In this document: piece after piece, positions 29,901 through 44,900 of the stretch
Layout of the letters: each line of letters opens with the position of its first letter
Position numbering within the stretch: position 1 is the first letter of the stretch
Assembly: GCF_929443795.1 (NCBI RefSeq)
Contig: NC_064919.1
Coordinates: 75,899,386-75,963,385 of the forward strand
Direction of reading: 5' to 3'
DNA: 64,000 nucleotides
From: Astur gentilis
Taxonomy: Eukaryota > Chordata > Aves > Accipitriformes > Accipitridae
The notes under the pieces: model-generated
Database searches by the model: none
Told to the model about the DNA's origin: nothing
What the model saw: the letters and a program-made list of their open reading frames with translations, nothing else
Made by a program: the position numbers and the translations under genes

Positions 29901-32900
29901 AAGTGGAACTCCTCCAGCATTTGTCAAAAATGGATATTACCAGATTGCATCTAAAGGAAATGAAAAACATGATTCTTGAAACAAGATCTTATGTCATTGC
30001 CTTTTGTCATTTTGTCTCTGCAAGACTGTGCCTTTTAAACTCATCACACAGAGATGCTTTCCTACAAAGTTAAAATTAGTTTGGAAGAAAAGATCAAAAT
30101 AAGACTTTCAGTTGCTCAGCTTTATCCCTTATTAACTTAGCTGTAACTTTGAACCTAGATAAAAGAATATATTCATCACTAAATCACCTTGTCCCTAGAA
30201 AACTCCTAAATTCTAACAGTTGATAATATGAATTCCATTTCATAACAGGAAGATACTGCAACAGCCCTGGAGCAATTCAGGGAGCAAATAATCTTTTACC
30301 GCTTCTCTATCAAGAGCTTCCTGGAACTCTTTCAGTCTTCTTTCTTCATATTGTTTTTCCCTGAAAATTCTGTTTTTCCTTAACACCTCTTTTTCATGTC
30401 GAACATGCATGAGTTGAACAGCAATCCTCCGTTCCTGCTGAGACTGTCTCATTAGTCTATAAATAAGTTGCTCCTCCCGGTAAGCCTCCTAAAGATAAAA
30501 AATAACAGTATTAAGCACAGCTTATAAACTATTTCATAGACAATTCATCAGTGTCTCATATGAGAAATATGAATGGAGTCATATAACAGCATCTACCTGC
30601 TCATTTGATACCTAAATCTGGAACAACATACCTATCTATTTATAAGTACTGTTTTTGTAAACTATGTAAGAATTGTAGAGCCATAGAAGTCAATTCTAAA
30701 TATGTCTTAACTGAGATACTCAGTAAAAATACATTTGTTCAGATTCATTCAAATTTAACTTTGATATTTCCTGTGTGCAAAGAAACTGAGCATATTTCAA
30801 ATAATTGCTTCTGTTTGTAAAGTTATACCCTTTCCTTAGATCCTTAACTTATCCCTGCTCTTCACCAGTCCCCATTCTCAGCCATACTCTGCTGGATCCT
30901 TGATCAGTCTATTCTTCTACAGGTTTGAAGTTTTTCCTTCTTTCTTGGGATGTTGGTAATTATGTCTGCCACTCTCCTCCATTCGGCAGACTGGGAATAT
31001 GAAGAAACATTCAGAACAGAGGAAAATACAAGATGTCTGGGTAACAGTTTCGGTGTTCTCACTGGGACATGAGCAGAATCCATGAATTCCATAGAGTACT
31101 TATTCAGTACTATAAGAAAATAATTCTGAATCATTGCCTGAAGCATGGTTGGTGTGCATAAACACTTTGAAGGCTGCAGACTCTTACTTTTCAAAGTACT
31201 TGTCAAACCATAATAGTATCTTACTACTGCACTTCTCTAGCCTGTTCTTGGTATCTAAACTAATGCTTATCCTAACCTAAAGTTCTTCCACAGTCCAGAC
31301 AGGTGGCCTTTCAAGTGCCATTGCCAAATATCATTCCTACAGCAGAATTTTAGAGGAAATTTCTGATTCCCTAGACATTTGTTTCAGATGCAGCAAAACT
31401 GTTACAAAACGTGTTCCAACTTAAGGACCTAAATTGGGAACTGATCTGAAGATTTCAAATTCATTTGCCTAAGAACAGAGGAACAGGTAAAGCCAGTTAG
31501 TAGTAGTATGAAAAGCCAACCAAAATAAAGTATCACTTCTATTTTCTTTTAAGCTGGTTTATTTTCCATCAGCTGTCTGTGACAGAGAGGGCAGAACACT
31601 TTACATAAATTCCCTAAAAATGAAAAAATCAAACTTTGTTACTTATTATCATACTACTTATGAAAGAACTCTACAAAAAGGTCTAGATCTGTGCTACATA
31701 ATGCAACCAGGACATCTGTAATAGATTTCTAACACAAAGCTGCAAAACATGGCTATTTTAATTGCAACATTAAGAATTAAATGCAAGAACTTTCCAATTA
31801 ATTTAGATCTTTAATGTTGATGTTAGGGAGAAGCCAATATTTTTCAAACAAAACTGCTTCCATATTTTTTAAGTTCCTTTCCCTTTACAATTGCTGGCAA
31901 TAAAGTACATTCCAATTAAGTACTGGTGACTTGAAAAGACTAAGCTGATATAAAAATCCCTCAACATTTTGCTTATTTTAGCCAAAACGTGAACTTTGCA
32001 CTCCCCTTTCCTAGCACTGAATCTCATGACACTGCATGATAGTTCTAATGGCAAGATATGGTCATCTCAGGCTTTAATCCCAGAGTGCTCCACCTGCACA
32101 TGATATTGTCCTTTAAAAAATGTGTCCTTATCACAAAATGAGGATCTAATTTTAAATTTGTTTTGTTTTGTAGTCTATTTGTAGTGTACTGTTTGTACAT
32201 TATTTTTCTATGCACAGAATTATCATCATGCATGCAACTGAAATGGAAAACAATGCAATTGTAACAACTTTATATACACTTTATATTTTCATATTCATGC
32301 AACGTGTCATTTGATATAGTTCAGGTGATAAAATTTTCCAACAGCACTGCCTACTGAAGAGTTAATTTGTCCATTTGTCTCTTACATTCATGAAGTCAAG
32401 ACAATAAAAGGACACATGATGCCCTTTGCTGCTTCATTTCTATCTGCTGCTTCTTTGGACTTAGTATTTCATTAAGATTTCAGAGAAGAGTGGACAATGC
32501 ACAGACTTTGCTTCCTATTACAAGTAAATATCATTATTGTTTTCTTCAGTTGCAACTGCTTATCTTCAGCCATGGATTAGTAAAGCAGTAAGTACTCCAC
32601 CAGAGGAAAATGGATCTTTAAATCCTAATTCACAGGGAACTGAAGGAGCCACCCTAACTGGCTAGTCATTTGTCATACTCAAACTATCAACTGTATGGTG
32701 CAAGTAATTGGCCCAGGGAGAAATCAAAGCCCCTCATCTAGGCAAACGCGCTCTTTATAAAAGAAATGGGTGCTCCTTTAGAACACTTCAGAGCAGCCAA
32801 AAGAGACTTTTTATTTGTTAACTGAAGGGTAGAGAACTTCAACATTCTAAGTGATCAAATACTTTGACATGCTGATTAGGCCTAAAAAGAGTCAGCAGGA

Positions 32901-35900
32901 AATTTCTGAGGAACAAGAATATATGAAAAGGCAATTAACTCAGAGCTACACAATGGCTAAATTATGATTCAGAACACCAAACTCCTGAATTCAAAAAGGG
33001 TGCTTATTGGATAGGGGGTTGAAACATTGATAGCTGTCTTTCATACAAGCAGGAATGGACAAAGTACTAACACCTAAGTTTGAAAAGTTTTGAAACTTCT
33101 GGACATACTACGAGGCAAAACAAAAATGGTAGTACAATTTTTTGATCTAAGATTTTACACCAACTTCTTCACAGAAGAAGAAATCTGAAGAAATCATAAA
33201 TACGTAAATGGGACATCTTAGTAATCATTCGAAAAATTACTAAGAACACATAATACACACTTTTTTTCAGTTTACCTACTTGAGACAACAGTGGCATCCA
33301 GTGGCCAAATATTAATGTGTTTATGTTTCATGTTGTTCATACATAATTACTATATCATGTTTTTCTATTTTTCTATTTCCTTGTTTAATTTACATACAAA
33401 TGAAACAATTCTGTCCTGTTGTGTAATCATAAAATTTATGACCAAAACTTATAGCTTAGCATACATAAATCTGTTTGGCTGACAAGCAATAATCTAGTAA
33501 CAATTCATTTCCCCTCCCATTTTTATCTTCTCAATTTATTGCTGACAGTAACTTCTTCCTGATAACTTTTTAAATTCAGAGAGATAAAATCTGAACAGAG
33601 CTTTTAAAAATGAGTATTTAAGAACAAATACTTTGTTGAAATTGTAGAGATCAAAGATTCAATTAGGATGAAGCCATGTTACTGTCAAACACTTTCAACT
33701 CCTGCCTATGAAAATCTGACTGGCATCACCCTGTGCTCTGCATGGAGGAATGTAATGTAATTGTAAAGTATATTTTCTCCCAGGCTCCATCCTGTAGTGT
33801 GCCAAAACTCAAGAATTTGAACAAGATTCTTTTAGTAGAGGTTTATTATACGTACAGACATGAAACATACTAAAGCACTCTGAAGAGAGGAAATTCATTT
33901 GACTCTAAATGATCCCCTGCCCTGTATTCAAGTTTTATGCAGTATAGGTAAAAATCTGACCCTAATGTCTACAAGAAAGCTACAATTTCAGTCTGCATAT
34001 CCTTTCTGGTTTGATGTCTAATGGAGGGGGTAAGTAACTTTCAACTATTTTGTAGATTTCTTAATTTTTTAAAGAAAATATCTCAGTTTGCTTCACACTT
34101 GTCTCAAGTCAAGCAACATCTAATTTCTGAAACCTCACAGAGTTCCAGCCAGACGCCTCTTCCTCTGTTAATTTAGAATCAAATTACCACTAAATAGATT
34201 CTCTGATCTGGTCAGACTACTGTTCCAATCAACCGCTCACTTCTCTTTCCTTCTAATTCCTGCAGTCTGTGACTTCTATTGTTCCTATATCAATGATGAT
34301 GTTTTTTACTAGTAAGTTAGGAACACCATTGCTACTTTTGCCTTTCTTTGGAGCCTCACTGGAGCTAGCCTGATTGGCAACGCATTGCAACAATTCATCC
34401 ATCTGAAACTGACAAGGCTTGTACTACAACCGCAGGTGGACCAGCTGTCTGACTTTCTTGACAGCACTGGCTGGCTTTGCTGGCTTAGAGCTGCTGTATC
34501 CACCAAATGCCCCAGCGATTGCTGCTAGCCACATGGCCATCAGCTGATAGCCACGGCATTCAGAACCACTAGTCCAGGCTGTTGGGGTTGTGCTGGAGCT
34601 GCAACAGGTGATAGCAGGTGAAGAGCAAGTTTTGGGACTACAGTGATTTCGGACAACTGTGTTGCAAAACTTCTTCATGGCCTATGCATATCAACACGAA
34701 CATGGTACAGAATTTCTTTGAAGAAGGGCTCAGAGACAGGATACATGGATAGATGGATTCTTGGTCTAAGCCACTACTGGTGGTTTTCATAGAATATAGG
34801 GCTGGGATAGTTAATGACAAGTCATCTAATTTCTAGATGCCAACCCCAACAAATTTAATTTTTTCTTAACGACTTCAAAAACATCTCCAGATAATACATG
34901 CCAATGATTAAATATATTTATAATGTCACACACTTCCTTTTCAGAAATGTCACGCATCTGAAGTGCTATTATTATGCAACAGCAGTGGAATCAGGCTCGG
35001 CTACACTGGGTTCAACACGTGATCTAAGCTAAGGACTCACAGTGCATACTATGATAAAACTAACTAGAAATCACAGAAACCCAGGAAGTTACAAGCTTCT
35101 GTTTTGATACAATCATTACGAAACAGAAGATCTGTAAAGTCAGTAATCTAAGAGCTGCTTTCTGAATGAGGAGTGTCTGAGGAAGAATCTGAAAAACTTG
35201 TGCTTTACAGGACAGGATTCAAATGGAATACCCTGCAACATCCATTTTTAGACATCCTTCAGAGACACATCTTCTATTCCATATCACATCAAAGGTCAAA
35301 GCTCTGATCTGCAAAACAAGTGTTTTGCTTCTTCATATCACCCATCACAACCACTGCAGAATTCATCCAGTCCAGATCAAAAACTTTACATGACACATTT
35401 GTAAATACAGGTTTTCAACCAAGGAATACTATGTTTGTTGCTTTTTAATAAGTGTCTTCTTCAGAACCAGTATACATTTTGATAATTTGAAGTTCAACTT
35501 TGGAAGGGGTGGAGGAAATAGAAGGGAGGTTTTCAACTGATTTTTCATAATTTTAGCTCTGCTGCCTTCATTTGATCTTTATGATTTATAAGGGTTAAAT
35601 ATGACATAAATGTGGTGAGAGACAACAGACAACCCTCCATATTTTTCAAGGAAAGACAATAGCTGGCATGAAAGTTATTTTCAGAGATAAGTGTATATAG
35701 GTCCCTTTATCCCCTACAAATTTTATTCAACCTTCCAAAAATCCTGTTCTTTTACATTTGTAAGCAAATTTTTAGATTTCCAATTGTACATGGGTTATAT
35801 ACTTCAGCATACATTTTCTCACCTCTTCAGCTTCATGTGCTATTAACTGTGCCATTAGCATTTTTCGTCGTCTCTTTTCTCGTTGTTCTCTAGCAAACAT

Positions 35901-38900
35901 ATCTTCCTCTAAACGCTTTTGAATTTTCCTTATATAGTCATCATCTGAATAAATACCTAACAGCTCAGTTGCCATCTGTGCTGTAATTTCTTGAGCTGTT
36001 TCTTGCAACTTCTGTGTTTGCAATGATTCTTTTATATTGCTGATTGAAAAGATTAAAAAGAAAAAGATCACTGAGTTTATAGGAATTATGGTTCTTAGAG
36101 GTGTTTTTATACAGATCCTTGTACAGTTATGTGCAAGTCTGACAAATGCACAATTCTTTGTGGGTGCTGTGGCTACTTATTCATGCTCTTGTGCCCCATA
36201 ATGACCACTAAGTCCAGAGGAGGGCTCCAGCACTGACTTGAGCCAACTGCCAATTAGCTGATTTGCTAATACGGAGCCAAATTCTGCAGAAACAGGAGAT
36301 TAGGATGGCTCACAGAATATCAAAGAAAGATGGGTTACTCTTCAATATATCCAGGCACTCTTGCAGTTTTGCAGGTTGTTAAGACGCAGAAGTATCGACA
36401 GCAGTATGTATGAGTGCCACCTCTTCCGAGTATGGTATACATATCACTAAAGGTAACAGAATGACTATTAAAATTATTCACAAATAAATCAACATCCAGA
36501 TAAGTCTAAGGAGAAAAGTTACTTCTCTCTATTACCTTTGAAATGTTTTACTGTTTATGTACATCCACAACCATTCCTGCCTCTCTGCAAGTCTAACTGA
36601 CCTTACAGACTCAATGACTGAAATGAACAGAGAAGAAGAGATGCACTTTGTGTCCTTTGTTGCTGCATATATGGCAAAAAGGAGAGACGGAACCTTGAGC
36701 CATCCCTACCATAACTAAAGGTAAGGTAAAAACACTAATGGTGCTGCAGCTGGAAAATTTGCAGTGCTGGTGGGACAATCAATCAAAGGACAACCACAGC
36801 TTAAACTAAACAAGCCACTACATTTTCCTCAAGTAGCTGTCTACACAGATAGTAGGCACCTGACACAGGATCCTGTTTAATCTTAACAATCTAATATCCA
36901 AATATTACCTGCCAGTGACTTGGCTGTGTACTGCAGAGGCATTTCCTGCCAAAGACTTCTCAAATTTTTTAATATTCTTGTATGTGTCCTGAAGAAATAA
37001 CACAAAATTTAATGTTTCTTTTCTCTTCACAAAGCATCATAAGGAAGGTTCAACAGACTAAGTATTAGGGAATTATTTTTATGTCATGCTAGTGCAACAG
37101 ACATGTTTACACTGAAAATATTTTAAGCATCAGCTAGATAAAGAAAAAAGGCAAGACTATTTCCTTCTTCTACCTTTCATTTCCTTCCCCCTCCCCTTTT
37201 CCTAGCTATACCTATGTTCACCAGCCAGAAAATCCTAAGATTTTGCAGCTGTTCATTCTGCAGGATAATTTTGATTTTATGTAGGACTCTAGCAGTTTAT
37301 ATAATTCCCACCATTCGGGGATTTGAAACAAGATATTCTGGGCTATGATCTGCTTTAGATTGAGTATCTTGAATTTATCCCTGATAGTTACTCAAGCAAA
37401 TATGTTCCTACATTCTACATTTAAATGCATCTTTTGTGGTTTTGCAGCTGCAAAAACTGGTAATATTTGCACTCCTAATGAAAATACAATCCATGAACTG
37501 TAAGATTACAATCCAAGTACTCTTCAGCCCTAGGTAATACAGAACTTTTTTTTTATTACTGCATTGCCATCATCTCTTGATTTAATCTAAGACTATTGTC
37601 AATTTCAGCTGTTACTAACATTTTTGATATAGCAGGCAGTTTTATACTCTGTTACAGAAGAGTTCATACATTATGGTGCAAAATTTCATCGTGCACAAAT
37701 GAGAAGGAAACATTAAAGCTTTTATTTCACATATTCTACTCAGTAGACTAGAAGCTAAATACTGTCAACAATTAAATTAGTACTTACCTATGGTATTTAT
37801 TCAATAAGAACTTCCTCTTTCATCAAAACAAATTTTTACTCAGTAACAAATGCAGAATCGTAATCATATTAATATTTAGCCCCATTTTCACTGGTGGAGT
37901 CTACTATATCTTTTTAACTGTTATATCTGCAGCTTTCGGATGGTGCAAGTACAGTATTTGTAAGTGTAAATGCTCCCAGAAATCGTATGTTTTGCAAGGT
38001 CATACAATTAATATTGAAAGAGTATAGACGATAATTACCTCCACTTCTCTTTTCTTCTTTAAGAGTCTCTTGGCTTCAATAGCTTTTATGGTGTGGCTTG
38101 GTGGTGGCTTTGGAATTTGTATAATGGCTGCTTGAATCCTGGCCATTATTTCATTTTGTCTCCTTCTTCCTATGCGATGCTGAATATTCAACAACTCGTG
38201 TTTAAACAAAATACACTATAGGGCCCTAATACGCTACCTGTATATCTATGAAGTAAATGTAATTAAGCTGTAAGGAAGAAAATCTTCCAGGAAGAAAACA
38301 GAAAAGCTTATCAGACTCCAGGCTTGGGCAAATGACCGTTCTTTCTTTCTCTTTTTTTTTAAAAGTGGATCACTAAAATGCCATGAAAGCAAAAAATTCT
38401 TTATCCTTTGTCCACAGTTAAACCTTAAGAATATTCTCAGCCACTGTACTCATAAATCACCATTTTTATATCAAGAAGTAGAAGTTGTAAAATGCATTTT
38501 AAATTAAAGTATCGTTCTACTTTCTGAATAATCTGACGGTTACGTTCTCAATGTTTTGAGGATGAAAATATATTTTTTAAGTACCATTATCAGAAAATGG
38601 TACATTTGTAGAAGCTCTGTCTGCATTAACAAATAGTGTGGTGCAATAGAAGCATACCTGTAAAAAAACCCAGTTTGAGCTCAGTGCCTTATAGGCAGTT
38701 AAGGGCTTGGATTAAATTCTACCTCTAGTATGGTTCCTGTTTCAGATCAGAATTCAGCACAGAAACTGAGAATACCAGCTTCCTGCTACAGAAACTGAGA
38801 ATACCATTAGTTAATATTGCCACTGAACAATGAGTCTCAGGTGATCAAGAAGTAACAAACATTTCGATTACACTAGTTAAAAGTGCACTACAAATACATG

Positions 38901-41900
38901 CAGTTAAAGGTGGAATTGAGTGGAAAAGAAGTTTTTTTACAAAGTGTCAAAGATAGTTAAAAATAAATATGTAATATATCAAATAAGATAATAAATTTTC
39001 TTTTAAAATTTTATTTTGAATATTTTGCATATTGCTTGTATTTTCTTTTCTAGATACATGAAGGGACTTTTTTTTCATTCTTATTCATGCAGTGGCAACA
39101 GAACAGCTAAGTAACTACAGCAAGACTCCTCCCTTTAATTAACCACACAAAATGCTCAATCTCAAGTTAGTCAACTTCATTTTCATTGTGGTTCAACACC
39201 CCTTGGATAGCTGGCCAGTTCCCTCTATATAAACTACAGGCTGTACCTTGGATGAGTGTTCCCATATCTTATCTTAGTTTCTCTTTTTTAGTTTATCAGA
39301 ACAGCTACACAGAGTTACAAGATGTTCTGAGGCCATACCCACTATAGGTCCCCTTCCCTATCTTTTTTCTGCTTTTTAACAATGCTTCATCTTTTCTTCA
39401 CAAATGAAGAATGCCACAAACCTCTGTTACAAGGACACTTGGACTCATACAGTTGTGAAATTCACACTTAGTCTTCAAATCTATCGTTATTTGCCAAGCA
39501 TGCCAATATGCAAATACTCTCAATTTAACATTAAGTGATTTTGAAATATTAATGTTTTTATGGGTCTTATAACACCATATTGGCTATATATCTGCATATT
39601 AATGATTGCAATGCATACTGATTTTCTTTGTTTTTGTATAAATATTACTGCGTAGCACAGAATTAACAAGCATTCACACTGGCTTTAACTAAGTCATGAT
39701 GTACATGACCTTAAGAAAATACTTCTTCAGAAGTCTAAAAAGTAAGTAGTCACCTTTTCAATGTCTTGGGCTCTTTGTTCCTCTTGGAGCTTCTGAACTT
39801 TCTGTTTTTCTGCAATATGTATACGAGCTATTTTATCTTCTACTGCCTTAGATTTTATTTCAAAATGGTCTGAAATCTTCTGTAGTTGTAAATCAGCCTG
39901 ACGTGGCATTAAAGTTTTCAAACGCTAAAATTAAACATCGAGCAATGAAGAGTCAGAAACAGTAAAAAACTTATTTAGATATGATAACTTTTGCAATAAT
40001 AATTTCAAACTGTGTTTTCCTGTGTTAATGTACACAGAACAACATCTAAATATGGTCAAATCTTTTTTCAGAAAAACAGGACTAGCTCCATGGAAAAGAA
40101 CATGCAGATTTGAACTTGAACAATGTCAAACTTTGTTTAGTTTGGAGAAAAGGAGGCTGAGGGGCAATTTCATTGCTCTCTACAGCTTCCTGAAGGGGGA
40201 AGTGGAGACAGAGGTGCTGAGCTCTTCTCCCTGGGATCCAGTGGCAGGATGCATGGGAATGGCTCAAAGCTGTGCTAGGGGAGATTTAGACTGAACAATG
40301 CAAAAAAGCATTTCTTTACCAAGAGGGTGGTCAAGCACTGGAATAGGCTTCCTAGAGAGGTGGTCGATGCCCCAAACCTGTCAGTGTTTAAGAGGCATCT
40401 GGACAATGTCCTTAACAACATGCTTTAACTTCTGATTAGCCCTGAAGTGGTCAGGCAGTTGGACTAGATGATCATTGTAGGTCCCTTCCAACTGGAACTA
40501 TTGTATTCTATTCAAACTGAAATATAGAAAATTCAACTTAATGATAAGAAAAAAGAATTATTGAAAGGACGATAACCAATTTGCCCAGACAGATGTGAAG
40601 TCTCCATCTTTGGAGATATTCAAAACCCAACTGAACAAGGTCCTGAGCAACCTGCTCTAGTTGACTTTGCTTAGAGCGGGGGGCTGGATTAAGTGACCTC
40701 CAGAGGCCCCTTCCAACCTCAACTATTCTACAATTCAAATGGCATTCTGAACCTATCTATTGACAGGAGCTACTCTCAGTTGCTTTATCTTCTTTAAGCT
40801 ATCCCTCTACAGATGAAGGGATGTTTCAACTGTTTGATACTATCCTTGCACTTCTTGTTAAACTTTCTGCCTGTAGACTATTTTTCAGGAAGTGTGCTAG
40901 AAAAAATATGTGACATTTCACCCAGCTGAATTTGATTCACGATATATAGCTTCTTAATGATTGCTCAGCCCAATAACAAAGTATGCTCTGCACATGCTGA
41001 ATATTGCTGTTGAAGACAAGAAGAATGTCCTTAAGAGAATCTACTGCACTGATACTGACTTCCTCTTAGATCCTTGTTCCCCTTTGTTTTTTCCTCTTCG
41101 TATTACACAGCATATGGTTATTGCAGACTGGAGTGTAGTATAAATATATAGAGAAGGAACAACAGAAGGAACCAAACAAGCTTTGTGGCACAAAGCTCAA
41201 CACAATTATAAACAGGTTTCCTGGAGGTGAAATTAGTCTAAGTTGACACCTAGACTGCAACGCAGTCTGCAATCTGTACTGATCAAATAAGCAAAATGGC
41301 AGCTGCTCCACAACTAATAGCTTTTGTTGCTATGCATATTTTAAGTCTGGAGAAAGCTTAAAAACACAGTGGGTAACACAGAATGAGCCAAAACAAAGGA
41401 ACAGAAAACACACAGGATCAATATCCTCATAAATCACAGATAAACTGTGTAATCCCACTGTCTATGTATAAGACATAGCAAAGGACTGCTTCTTTTCCAT
41501 ATAAGTATTGGGTTTTGAACAGGAGATTTAAAAAGTGTGGAGGGGAAGCACGTAACATTCTTGAGAGGTACATGTAAATATGCTACCTTTTTTCCTATAT
41601 ATTTATACAAAATAGGCAGAGTTAGTTACCTCTCGATACAAAACACTTTCAATAGACTTAAGCTTTGCAGTTGCTGCAGGTCTCATTGCTTCCATGGCTA
41701 CTCCAGTGAGCTTTGCCTTTCTCTTTTTTTCTAAAGCAATATACAATTCATATAAAAGCTTTGTTGCAGCCCCATGCTGTCCTGTCATGATGTCTTGGGC
41801 CACATTCTCATTAAACTGTACACTAAGGAGGTGAAGCGTGGGCTCCAGGCGAGAAAAATTGTTAAGTTTTGCACTTGCAACCCTATATGATTAAAAACAA

Positions 41901-44900
41901 CAACAAGAGAATCAGAACATAAACTTATTTTCAATTCCAACTTGTTGCAGTAAGCATGGTGGTGACATTTATCTCACAGCAAAATAAGAGGGGGGAAAAA
42001 ACCCACAGAGGACTTCCTTAAAATAATGTGATATACACTTTGGCTTAGGTTTTATACTGCAGTGCATGTAACTGCATTGGTCAACTAGGCATAACTTTTG
42101 GAAAAAGTAGAGAACACATTGGGTTATATGAATCTTGATACATGCACACACAAAGTGCATCTGACAGCAAAAGTTTACCCCCAATTGCAGCTAATCGTAT
42201 ACCATCCACAAAAAGTACAGAGTTAGAATGAAGTTTCTGTATTAACTGTATCAATCCACTTGAGCTCTAACCAGCCAAAATATAGGAAATTATTTTTAAA
42301 AATCCATATAATCTATTAACCCTCACAACACATAGCCATATTTCTTCTGCAACAAAAAAAAATGGACACATGGGTTGGAGTAGTGTTGAAAACAAAGGCT
42401 ATGGTCTCAATGAGCAATACACATTCAAAACTGAAACAGTGGCTTGCAGATCAACATTTGCTCTTGATATGTAGATTCTCCTGCAGAAGCACTCAAAATC
42501 AATAGATATACAGGCCAAAAAAAAGTAACAATAAAATTATCACTGTATCACATCAAATTAACACATCAAATTTCATCCAACAGATCCATAACTTCAACCT
42601 GAGTCAGAACATCATGTTTTCTATACTGCTCGAACACTTGAGTTCACAGTAGTTCCTTCACATGAACCAACATACTATTTAGGTGAGCCAAGCTACAGCA
42701 TAATTTTACTAAAATGTCCAATTTTAACTTAAAACCTTCTGGTAACACAGTATTCACCTTATTGCTTGACAAAACAGTCCAGGAGTTCATTATTGTCACT
42801 ATAATAGTCCGTGACTTAGTTATTATACAGTTATATACAACTGCAACTTACAACTCTTGAACACTTTTCTGCCATTGAGTCAAGGTTAAGGTGAGCCCTG
42901 TTGTCAGAAAACACCTCACATGCATTGAGAAGCTGTGGTGATATCACCTCTTATCTTTCTGTTCTGTAATCAGATCAGATGGAATTTCTTAACCTTGCCT
43001 CATGATACAAAAATGTTGTAAATCTTATTTCAAGGTCATTGTAAGAGTTCAGGGAAAACTACAGTATTTTATTTATCAAATATGGACAGCCAAACTGGAA
43101 AAAGTATTCCAGTAGTATTCCTTTTAAAAAAAGTAGTATCACTTTCCCAATTATTATTCCCTTGCTTATATGTCCAAGAACTGTGCAACATAAGCAGCTA
43201 ATATAGTTAAATACACCTTGACTAGTTAGTTACAATGACCCCACATTCTTTTCTTTTAGTGCCTTCTATATTACAGTTGCCTATCATAAAAAAGGAATCT
43301 ACATTTCTCCTACTACCACCCCAAAAGGTATGATCTTGCCTTGGGCTGTGCTAAAATATATTAAAGTGATGCCAGCTTACCAAATGATCCATGAACAATA
43401 TCCTTTTCCTTAACAGCACACTCCAAATTTTAAAAGTATTACTTTATAGATATTAAGTAGGATAAGGCAGGTACAGGTTCTTACAGGCTTCCAGGACATT
43501 ACAGTGAATATTATACATTAATAACTGATTTACTGTGCAGAAGAAAAAACTTAGAATTGAGACAACATCGCCTCAGTTCTTGATAGTTGTCAAACGATCA
43601 ATGTCAGTAATTACTAGAGAAGAAAATAATGAAAAAAGGTGAAAAAATAAAATTATCTTTACAAAGTCATGGAGTATTGTGCTAAAGAACACCACATACA
43701 GTCCTCCTCCCTATCTTATGCCAGATACTCTCAGAACTTAATAACTCTCAGGCCCTTTCTCTGGGCCTGGTCCAATACATCCATGCCTTTCTTACACTGG
43801 GGAGTCCCAAACAGGACACAGCACTCCGGATGTGGTCTCACTAGTGCCATATCTTCTTAACGTGGTCCAGGATGCTGTTGGTCTTCTTTGCTGCAAGGGC
43901 ACATTGCTGGCTCATGGTCAACTAGTTCTCCTCCAGGGCCTCCAGGCCCTTCTCTGCAAAGCTGCTTTCAAGACAGTTGGCCCCCCCAGCTGGTACTGAC
44001 GGCATAGGGGTTTCCTCACCAGATGCAGGACTTTGCATTTCCCTTTGCTGAACTTTATGAGATTCCTGTCAGCCCTTTTCTCCATCCCGTCAAGGTCTCT
44101 CTGAAGGGCAGCACAACCACCTGGTGTAGAGTGCACTCTGTCTCAGTCATGCAGGTCATTAATGAAGATGTTAAACAGCATTAGTCTCAGGCTAGACTGC
44201 TTGGGCTACACCGCTAATCACTAACTGTCAGCTGCACTTCACACTGCTGATCACAACCCCTTCAGCCTGGCAGTTCAGCCAGTTTTTAGTCCACCTCACT
44301 GCCCACTTACCAAGTCCATACTGCATCAGTTTGTCTATGAAGATCTTAAGGAAGACAGTGTCAAAAGTCAATGTAAACAGCGTACGCTGACCTCCTTTCA
44401 ACCACTGAGCCCACCACCCCATTGTAGAAGGCTGTCAGGTTAGTCAGGCATGATTTCCCCTTCATAAACCCACACTGACAACTCCCAGTCATCTTCTTGT
44501 CCTTAATATACTTGGGAATGGTTTCCATGCTTATTTTCTCCATCAGTTCGTAGGGACTAAAGGAAGGCTGGCTGGCTTGTACATCCCCAATTCCCCCTTC
44601 TTGCTTTCCTTGAAGAGAGGAGTGGCAGTTGCATTCTTCTAGTCCTAGAAATCTCCCCCAGTCACCAGGACCTTTCAAAGATTATTGAGAGTGGCCTAGC
44701 AGTGACATTGGCCAGGTCCCTCAGCATGTGTGGGTATATGCCATCAGGTCCCATGGTCTTGTGTATTTCCAGTTTATTTAAGTGTTCCTTAAGCTGATCC
44801 CCCTCCACCAAGCATAAATCTTTCTTATAGAATCAGAGAATGGTCTGGGTTGGAAGGGACCTTAAAGATCATCTAGTTCCAACTCCCCTGCCATGGGCAG

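Noticed and set aside
30904..31206. 100-codon minus-strand open frame in SPEF2 intron 7
   Set aside because: No recognisable motif, no splice sites in a phase that fits the SPEF2 exons, and exons 7 and 8 already join in phase.
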